A DNA stretch of 64,000 nt from Dactylonectria macrodidyma. Lineage: Eukaryota; Ascomycota; Sordariomycetes; Hypocreales; Nectriaceae. Position numbers and translations under genes: made by a program. This document shows positions 56,124 through 64,000 of this stretch, in pieces; position 1 is the first letter of the stretch; each line of letters starts with the position of its first letter. The notes under the pieces were generated by a model. It was not told the origin of the DNA. It ran no database searches and was given only the letters and a program-made list of their open reading frames with translations. The stretch is from assembly GCA_020744425.1 (NCBI GenBank), contig JAGMUV010000005.1:372001-436000 (forward strand), in the 5' to 3' direction.

Positions 56124-59100
56124 TTATGACTCTATTCCGACCTTCGCCTCATCAAAAACCCTTTCCTTGAGCACTGGTACTAGTTGACCCAAGCTGACTG
56201 GTCGTGTCAGGAAGACGTCAAGGCCGCTGGCAAACGCCTCATCTCTAACGCTGTCTGTCGCGAGGCCAGTAATGGCGATGATGGTGACGGGCTTGAGGTG
56301 ATTTTCTCTCTCAAATTTGCGGATGAGTCGCGTTGATTTAAGACCATCCATTATAGGCATATTGATATCTGGCATGCTCATCAGCCTCGGTTTCTCAGTA
56401 GCATCTGGGGCTTGGAGGTACCCATTAGGACACAGCAAAATCTCTCCGGGTTCAGCTGGTAAGTCTTCAGAGCCTCGAAGCCATTCACAGCCGTGCAATA
56501 ACTTTTGTGCAATCTCTTCATATAAGCGGAGAGAAGCTAGAGATGGGTAAGTACTTAGAGCTTGCCATACAGAAAAGTGTGGACTCGCCTTCAGATTGAT
56601 CGAGTTGTCATCGACAAGAAGAAACTGGGAATGCGGCTGGACAGACTCTTCTTCGATTGCTGAGTTGTCTGGGCTGCTTCCACGTGTCTGTTTGGATTGA
56701 GGTCCTTGATCCCCCGATTCGATCGGCCCATTGGGATTCGAATTCGAGTTAGTCCGCTGACGGGGCTGGCTATCCACGGATGACGCACTCTCCCTGGACT
56801 GTTCTTGATTCCATAACCAACTACTGTCTGGGTTCGATATAGGAAGAGACTTGCTAATATTGTTGTTAGAACTCTCTGTGTCACTCAGGGTATGTGTCGC
56901 TTGGAGCTGCTTCCAGCGATTGAGAGCATATTCCAGGGTCCTGCCGAACTTTCGGGGTGTATTCCTATCAGTCGGTGAGTAGGTGGTTAGATGATGATCG
57001 CGGCTCGACTCACGGCTGGTGAATGAACTCGAATATAGAGCTTGTGCCAGACTCCTTGAATAGTGTGTCCAGCCTTACAGCAGTTCCGGCGTTGTGGCAT
57101 ATCACGACCCCAGGCACGGGGTGGCCGTTGATCGCATTCTCATCAAGTTTGCTAAAGGCAGCCTCACTGTAAATGACGATATCCGGGCCCGGGGCGGCTG
57201 GATCTCCGTCATCAGCTTCACAGAGGTTGATATTGAACCACTTCAGAGGCAGACTTTCCAGTGGGAGTTGCGCCAAGCTGTTGACCTCGGCAGCAGCGCA
57301 CGGGATGCGGGTGAATCCTACAGCTGCCACCCGAATAGAGTCAAGAATGCTGCCATCGAAACCGAATGGCTCTTCTGCCGGCTGCATCTTACCCGCGTTA
57401 CCAGTTTCAGGGTGGGCGTAAGCCAACGGCAGGGAGACCGACACGGTCGTGCCCTTGTCGACATGGCTTCGAACGCCAATGGAGCCGCCGAGGGATGTGA
57501 CAATCTGCTTCACAATACTGAGCCCCAGCCCTGTACCCACAGCAAGCGAGTCTTCCTGGGAGAATGGAACGAAGAGCTTGTTGTGCAGAAACTCATCCCC
57601 AATGCCCTTGCCCGTGTCTGAGACGGTAAGGACTACGGTGGCCGACTTTCGTGGCCCTTTGTGCGAGGTGCCCTTTTCCTGCTTGAGGCTGATTTTCACG
57701 TGGCCTTGGGGCGTGTACTTCAGGGCGTTGCCTAGGATGTTCATGATGATGCGTCGGATAGCACCTGGTGCTGTGCGAAATACCCACGGCTTGCGATGGT
57801 CTATATCAACCGTGATCTGTACCTTGCCGACAAGATCCGTCTGCAAACTCGACATCATTGGTAAGAGGCTCGATAATTGATTGTGGATCTATTGTCAAGA
57901 CTTACATCTGGCGGAACCCATCTTGGCCCCTGTGGCATGACTGTGTAGTGGAAACTATGGCCGATGGTAACGGTTTCGATGACTTCTTCGGCGAGTCTGT
58001 CCAATGCAACATCCGAGAGCAGAGATTGCATCTCAGGCCCAGTACTTGCTCTGCTTTCCTCATCGTCTTTATCGGCTCTGAAAGGGCTACGGTGTCTTCG
58101 GTGCTCCTTTTGCGCCTTGAACGCTCGCGAGAGAGTGTTCACTTTACTGAATACCAACAGCTACACAGGGATTAGCAACTTGACTATTTAGACTTGGCCG
58201 AACATATCATACGTGATCGATGGTGTCAAGCAACGTCTTGCCAGATATGTCCAACGCGTGTACAACTTCTTGCTGGAACGGGTCTAGTGAAGTACCGGCC
58301 AACAGCTCGGCACCGGCTAAGATTCCATGGAGCGGCGAACGAAGCTCGTGACTCAACGTGCCTAGCAGATCCGCCTTAGCCTTATTAGCGAGTGTGATGT
58401 CGATCCGATTGATTTCAGCCATGGTGACAATCCCAAGGGCCTTCAGGTACGGGAGGTCTGCTTCTGGTGTGAGAATGCGAGCGGCTGTCTTGCTCCAGAC
58501 AAGGCCGCAAGCGTAGAAGCGGTCTCGGGAGGGATCCCATAGGGGGACTAATGCAACACTCCTGGCCCCAGCAAATAGCTCCGCAATTGGTTTGGCTTCA
58601 TCCTTGCGCGAGGGAATGGGCTTGTTATCTGGGGCCGTCTTTGCACTTCGGGTATCAGGAAGACGAGGATCTGTCTCCTCGCCGGATGATGATTCCCCTG
58701 AGTACAACGAGCCTGACTCCTCGAAGCTGAAAATCCTGCCATTTGGATAGCGGGAAATCAGTCTTTTAAGGGTCCTCTGATTGAGCGATATTTGCAGGCC
58801 TGGTTGGGCTAGGCCGAGTGCAGCCTGATCAGTGGTGGAAAGGGCGAGTATGGTGCAAGGCCTCTTGTTCTGAGAATCGTTGACGTGGTCCGCCGAGCTG
58901 TCCTCGCTGCTTGATGCGGTATCGTTCACCGAGTGTAATGACTTGTGCTCAGGGTCGATGCGAGTCCCAATGGAGCTTACACCTGCGTCGAGAAAGAGTG
59001 CGCCATCAACCTTGAGTGAATCACAGACGATATCCGCGGCCTTGCTGAGCATGCTTGCATACTCAACTTTCTGGGGGTCCACAAAACGCAAGGCCTCGGT

Positions 59101-60110
59101 CCGAAGATTGGTGGCCGTACTTAGTGAAGTCAGAGCCGCTGGCTTGTTGAAGGGTTCGGGTAGTCTATTTGTAGCTACATTGGAGCACTCGGAGCTAGCC
59201 TGTAGGCTTGCGCTGGTCTTCATTATGTGACTGCCGGAGACAAGATTGGTAGATGAGTCGTTTTGCTGAAACTTCTGAATCCGGCTGTCGCGCTGTTTAG
59301 AGCTGGAAACGTCGTCGGTAGCATTGTCATTGCCGCGGATCAGGTGACTGAGGCCATTCACCATGCGCTCACTGCGAATGAAGTTTTCTGTGGCGCGACG
59401 AGTCTCTAGATAGGACATGATAGTCCTAGAGAGATCCCTCAGGAGCTGGATGGAAGCCTGATCCAGACCCCCAGGCCTGGGATTGTCATCGAACACACTC
59501 AAAACACCGATGTTGAATCCTCTGGGGGTTTGGATAGGTATGCCGCAATAGAACCGATGATGAGGAAGCACTTGGACGCATGAGCCGCTGCGCGAGTGGG
59601 CATCTTCAGCAAGGTCGGGAATGACAGAGATCTCCAGTCCGGCATCATGATCCGAACAAGCATGTTTCGTGTCCCGGAACTGAAGGACATGCTCGCAGAT
59701 GCTGTCGGCACGAGGGATAATCCCAGAGGGCCAGAGCCGGTCCTTGTTGCGGTCTAGGCAAGGGCCAATGGGGGAGGACTGCGTGGCCTCAGCAACAATG
59801 TGCTGGTACTTGCGGTCAAAGAATGAGATGATGGCTCGGCGAGCCTGGAGACGGAATGCGGCCAGCTGTGAGAGAGCAGTCAAGATGGCGTCGGAACAAG
59901 GAGCGTCGCCTGTAATCGTGCTCGTGGCGAAGCAAGAGGCATATCTGTGTTGGAACGTCAGCGCTTGTCCACAGGAGCCAGTCTGCCCATCATGTTCAAG
60001 AATGAAAGTCAACTCGAGCAGACAGCGGGCAGGAGAAACGGTTTGGGTCTGTACTTGAGCATCTCCCACTCACGTGGGCCTTCAGAGGCGATTGGCTCTG
60101 CCTTGGCCAT
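56124..60110 (-). CDS. GAF-containing hybrid histidine kinase
   Basis: Seven exons: 60110-60055, 59944-58213, 58160-57906, 57840-57014, 56964-56589, 56536-56422, 56368-56124 (1201 residues). Order: GAF-like sensor (about 45-250), a low-complexity linker, HisKA with phospho-acceptor in LLGTLSHELRSPLHG (His about 555), HATPase_c with N box MNILGNALKYT, G1 SDTGKGIG, F box LFVPFSQ and G2 GTGLGLSIVKQ, a Ser/Asn-rich linker, and a C-terminal receiver. Joined, the receiver reads FLLVDDNSINLK, then LLSAYMKRLH, and phospho-acceptor Asp in CVLMDINMPIMDG. The conserved Thr region IIAITG is present, but the usual Lys is Arg (FLTRPVS). The intron before LLSAYMK starts with GC, not GT. It should autophosphorylate and pass phosphate through an Ypd1-type protein in the cytosol. 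The signal sensed is unknown; there are no membrane helices. Confidence 0.93.
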
Positions 60111-60997
60111 GATTCATCACCCCAGGATGGAGACAACCCAGGTGGTTTCGATTGCAAATGGACCACAATGGGGATGAGGGGATGGACTGAATGGTTAGTA
60201 AGAGGAACAGCGATAGGGTAATTAAAGTCCGGCCAAAACATTACAAGTAATTGGCAAGGATCTGCCTGTTCGGCAGGCTTAGCAGGATAATTGCGTGTGC
60301 GGTCTAAGCCTTCGCGCGTGGACCCTTGTCAGCACCAAGGTTCGCCACTACGGCTTTATGTAGTAAAGCCCCACGAAAGAAGTTCCCCAAGGCGACTATT
60401 AGAGTTTGTCTAGTCTCTCGTCTGACGCATTTGCCGCACCTTCCGAAAAACCAGGGGAAGCTGGTGCACAACTAGGTACCGCCCGCGGGTTCCGAGACAT
60501 TACTTCAAGTGTTCCACGAATCCCGGCAGCCAGAGCAGGCAGGGATGTCGAAACGCGGAGCAGCCGAAATTTAAAAAGTGCCATACTATCGGTAGTCTAC
60601 AGATCGCGACAAAGGAAGGCTTGTACAATTGTATCTACCACCATTCCCACTATATAGCGGTCCGGAGTTTAAGCCGTCCGAGAATAGAGAGCATAAGGTG
60701 TCTGTTTCGAAACGCATGCGATAGATCAAATACCAGTCATCCGTTTGGATAAAGCAACCTATATAAACAGCTAGCTTCTGGTCTGTTCTTCCATACCTGA
60801 AGTCCACTCTTGTCCTCTTCGATGTACCTCAGATCAAAGTAAAGAATTTTAGCGGCACGATTGAAGGAAGAACCTGTCGAACAACTACGACAAAAGATGG
60901 TATGTTTAGCATGCAAGTGCGATTCGAATCGTTTGAATTGCTATCGGAATGTCTACGATTGCTAGAAATGGTGTGCCATTATGTGAAAGTCAACATT
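60111..60997. other. Spacer upstream of the histidine kinase
   Basis: Promoter of the histidine kinase and 3' flank of the first Gfo/Idh/MocA gene. No gene is recognised. Confidence 0.5.
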
Positions 60998-62146
60998 TTA
61001 TGCTAGGTCCCCGGCATATACAGTTCCACCCTGTCGCCTAACCTCATCCATAACCTCCATCATCCGAACTGTTTCAGACCAAGGCATAATGGAACTCTCC
61101 AAGCGCCCCGCTAAGACATCCAAAGCCGTATTGTCCGCTTCAAAGTGATAGCCCTTCCCAAGGACGGGATAGTCGTACAATTTACCCTCCGCCCTCGACA
61201 ATGTACCGGCTACTGCCGAGCCAACGAACTTTGGGTATACTCGGAAGCCGGTTGGGAAAGATGGCAGAAGCCCAGTTACTTCGATAGAGCCATTACTGCC
61301 CTCAATGCGAGTCAACAAGTCTGGGTTGCCAATGACGTTTGTCGTAGAAGTAACTATAGCCTGTCGACCAGTCGAGGGGTACTTGAGAATTATACTAGTT
61401 GCCACCTCGACGTTGCCATGATGAGTCTGAGAGGCTAAAATGGTTGGGGTTTCGGCTTTGTGTGGGTTAGTGGCATCTAAGGCGATGGATGCCCAGGTGA
61501 GGGCATAAACACCCAAGTCCAGAAGCGATCCTGCACCCAATGCAGGGTCCTTGTATCTTGACGTCTCAGGGAGACTGGTGATATCCTTCTCGATACCGAA
61601 ATCAGAGAATGATCGAAGAACTTCGCCGATGACCTTGTCTTCGTGGAGGAGCTTCCTTAGGTCCTGGACTAGGGGCCGATGACGGAGCCACATTGCTTCT
61701 GCGACATAGACATTCTTCTCCTTTGCGGCTTCAAAGACTTGGAGCGCATCGCGAGCATTCAGGGCGAATGCTTTCTCGCATAAAATTGGTTTGCCAGCCG
61801 CAATTGCGTCCAGACAGTTTTGCTTGTGAAACGAGTGCGGAGTGCCAATGTAGACCAGGTCAACGTCTGGGTCCTCATATACGCCGTGGTAGCTGTCATA
61901 GATCGCCGGCTTGCTCTCAGGACAGTGCTTTGCTGCAAATGCACTCCCTTTGGCAGTTGAAGAGCTACCGATAGCCTGGATAATATGATGCACCTTTGCG
62001 TCCGGCCGGGACAAGATTAAGTCCTTCACGAACCATTCGGAAATCAATCCAGTCGCTACTTGCCGTTTAGCCACGACCTGACATTAGGTTAAATGAGTAG
62101 GAGACTGACCAACAATCCCCCACCTGATGCTAGGAAGTTGAGCCAT
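60998..62146 (-). CDS. Gfo/Idh/MocA-family oxidoreductase (dihydrodiol-dehydrogenase-like)
   Basis: Exons 62146-62110 and 62055-60998 (364 residues). The join gives RWGIVATGLISEWFVKDL, the family's cofactor-binding start. Later motifs are DLVYIGTPHSFH, CEKAFALNARDA (the conserved E-K-P/A position), EAMWLRHRPLVQ and LGAGSLLDLGVYALTW, typical of NADP-dependent trans-dihydrodiol and D-xylose dehydrogenase relatives. The predicted reaction is NAD(P)-dependent oxidation of a sugar or a dihydrodiol in the cytosol. A second family member starts about 0.9 kb further on in the same orientation but is not similar enough to be a recent duplicate. Confidence 0.93.
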
Positions 62147-63064
62147 GTTGGATAATTTTTTTTGGCGACAATTGGGGATTATGTTGATTGTTGAGGGGAT
62201 GGCCAAGACTGAATATGTTGAGGATGTAAGTCTGTAAGAAGCCAGTGGACTATGTCGAGTTTAAATGTATGGCTCTTCATATTAATTTCTTGATACCGTA
62301 GATAATTGGATAAACTGTCAGTGAACCGGATGAAGTCAAGTGACAACTGTGGGTGTGATGGCTGAAAAGGTGCCAGGAACAGGTCGCAGAATGGGTCATT
62401 TACTAAACCACGAATAGGGATGGGTTTAGCCGGTGGGATCACTCACCAAGCGACGAATGGGAATAGTCTCAGCCGGCACTATTCCGCCATGGACACTGTA
62501 ACGTTTATCCGGACCACTACTGGATTGTCTTATTTAGGTGGGCACGCAGTTTTGACAAGCCATTCGTTGCCGAATTCCGGTTTGTAGATGTCTGATAGGC
62601 GTTAACGAGAACACAGATTAGCTGCCATGATGTGTCTGGTAGCAAGTGGCGCATCCCATCGTAGTGATCTTGGGCAACCAAGAGATAGCAGAAAAACGCC
62701 ACGCACCATAAGGCATCGACTTACTCTACTATGTCTTTGGTATTAATTTAGCAATTTGAAAATAGATTACAACAGTTCATAGTCGAGTTCAGCTTACTCT
62801 ATGCTTTTATTATGTGCATCTTATTTTCTAATTTGGCTATCAGATGAACCTTGTGATTTGCTCGTTCTGCTATAGGCGTTATTGATGTGTGTGGTGTTTT
62901 TCTTCCTCCAGAGGCTCACAGAGGGCAAGAGAGCCACTGTCACAGCATCTCCTTTTTCATAAAGGCCACCTCGAATGCAATAAGGATGTCCTTGGTGGAG
63001 GTTGTTGTAAGACCGTTTGAAGTTTCTGGATTACTATATTCCTTGACGTGGGCGTTGGTCTGCA
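62147..63064. other. Spacer between two oxidoreductase genes
   Basis: Promoter of the first Gfo/Idh/MocA gene and 3' flank of the second. It is AT-rich around 62720-62880. No supported gene. Confidence 0.5.
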
Positions 63065-64000
63065 TTACGTTGTATCCTCGCTTTGTTTCTTGATATCCGC
63101 CTCCCACTCCGTCAGTAAACCCATAATCTCAACAGAGTTTGACCAGCTCGGCGATGGACGTTGCGCTTCTTTCACACCAGCGGCCACGCAATCCTCGACA
63201 CGTTTGACCTGATAGCTGAAAGCATCGAGATCCGTTCGAACGACAACCTCTTCGATGGATCCACCGTACGGCTTGATTTCGATGATGTTGTCGCCAGCGA
63301 CGGGCAGCCAGGGGTTTGTCTTGAACCGGAGAGATGCCTTATCGCCCTGAATTACAAATCCGAAATCGTTTCCGAATGTGTCTGTCGATTGGATGGTCCC
63401 CAAGACACCGTTTCCGAAACGCACTGTGAGAGCAGCGTCTCGTACGTGAATAGTTCCGTCGGTCGACACGTTTCCGAGGCTGGAGACTTGCCTGCTCTGA
63501 AAGGCGTCGGAACCAAAGGCTGTTTCCATGATGAAGTGCAACAAGGAAACGGGATAGCAGCCGAGATTGTAAATAGTTCCCATGCCCATCGGGTTGGCTT
63601 TGCGCCAGATGTTGGCGGCGTAGTAACCAGACACTCCGGAGATTCGTCCAAGGGTGCCAGCGCGAATGATTTCGGCCAGTTTATCCATCAATGGGTGGCT
63701 TAGATACATGAGTCCCTCGAGGAAGAAGACATCTGCTTGTCTCACAGCCTCAATCATGGCTTTGGAGTCCTCCATTGTCGTTGCCAGCGACTTTTCTGAC
63801 AGAATTGGCTTGCCGCGCTTGGCTGCAGCAATGGTAGCCGAGGCGTGCATGTGGCTGGGCAGACCGATGTAGACAACATCGACATCCGAGTCATCGAGTA
63901 TCTCTTCAATTGTTTGGTATTTTTTGGAGATGTTGTGCTTGTCGGCAAAGGCATCAAGGCGAGCCGCGTCGCGCCCAAACACAGCTTCGATGCATGATCC
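63065..64000 (-). CDS. Gfo/Idh/MocA-family oxidoreductase, 5' end outside the window
   Basis: The frame runs open from the right edge (GSCIEAVFGRDAARLDAF) to the stop at 63065, at least 311 residues. The missing N-terminus should hold the GxGxxG cofactor loop. Visible motifs are VDVVYIGLPSHMH, SEKSLATTMEDSK (conserved EK), FFLEGLMYLSHPLMDKL, GTIYNLGCYPVSLLHF and the C-terminal DAFSYQVKRVEDCV followed by SVEIMGLLTEWEADI. It is closer to inositol or sugar dehydrogenases with a long C-terminal sheet than to its neighbour. An ATG near 63982 is not the true start because the Rossmann part would be lost. Confidence 0.9.
   Translation of the reverse strand, partial: GSCIEAVFGRDAARLDAFADKHNISKKYQTIEEILDDSDVDVVYIGLPSHMHASATIAAAKRGKPILSEKSLATTMEDSKAMIEAVRQADVFFLEGLMYLSHPLMDKLAEIIRAGTLGRISGVSGYYAANIWRKANPMGMGTIYNLGCYPVSLLHFIMETAFGSDAFQSRQVSSLGNVSTDGTIHVRDAALTVRFGNGVLGTIQSTDTFGNDFGFVIQGDKASLRFKTNPWLPVAGDNIIEIKPYGGSIEEVVVRTDLDAFSYQVKRVEDCVAAGVKEAQRPSPSWSNSVEIMGLLTEWEADIKKQSEDTT

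Noticed and set aside
62940..63060. Protein-like minus-strand stretch after the last oxidoreductase (ending FMKKEML)
   Set aside because: It is in another frame than the gene, the gene's own stop is at a normal family end, and no splice site links them. Probably chance.

Overview
The window is nuclear DNA of a filamentous ascomycete. The genes are cut by many short GT-AG introns (about 49-125 bases, one probable GC-AG). The gene families are typically fungal: two Zn2Cys6 regulators, DUF3433, a Pth11-like rhodopsin-fold receptor, LaeA-like methyltransferases and a hybrid histidine kinase. A Tad-like LINE relic carries stop codons of the kind left by repeat-induced point mutation. A Sordariomycete, perhaps in Hypocreales, is my inference; no species is claimed. 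There are no bacterial features, CRISPR arrays, or convincing rRNA or tRNA genes. Exon joins were made by eye from splice consensus, reading-frame closure and family motifs. Except for one alternative first exon and the partial gene at the right edge, every multi-exon model closes in frame.

Layout. (1) 1-1.6 kb: 3' part of a degenerate LINE (RNase H domain and 3' tail), then a gene-poor stretch. (2) 2.7-6.8 kb: a chitin-synthase-like family 2 glycosyltransferase convergent with a membrane-anchored parallel beta-helix protein. (3) 7.7-26.4 kb: an accessory block that looks like a specialised-metabolism or detoxification locus without a backbone enzyme. It holds a Zn2Cys6 regulator divergent from a full-size ABC-B (MDR-type) exporter, a DUF1907 zinc ester hydrolase, a cupin, an NmrA-like NAD(P)-binding protein, a secreted SMP-30-like beta-propeller, a second Zn2Cys6 regulator that stops at an AT-rich block, an FAD monooxygenase and an HSL-type alpha/beta hydrolase. 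(4) 28.3-38.9 kb: a large DUF3433 membrane protein, two short-chain dehydrogenases separated by 3.2 kb without a recognisable gene, and a seven-helix rhodopsin-fold receptor.

(5) 39.5-51.4 kb: two LaeA-like methyltransferases bracketing an amino-acid permease, a tiny His/Gly-rich protein and an atypical mitochondrial-carrier-like protein. (6) 52.8-60.1 kb: a regulatory group made of a small bZIP factor, a fungal_trans_2-type protein without a visible zinc cluster, and a 1201-residue GAF-containing hybrid histidine kinase. (7) 61.0-64.0 kb: two Gfo/Idh/MocA oxidoreductases in tandem, the second running off the window.

How the genes may work together (inference). The ABC exporter, its divergent regulator and the FAD, cupin, propeller and NmrA enzymes could process and export one small molecule. 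The glycosyltransferase and beta-helix protein could make and trim a cell-surface polysaccharide. The receptor, histidine kinase, bZIP and LaeA-like genes suggest a signalling-rich accessory region. None of these links is proven by sequence alone.
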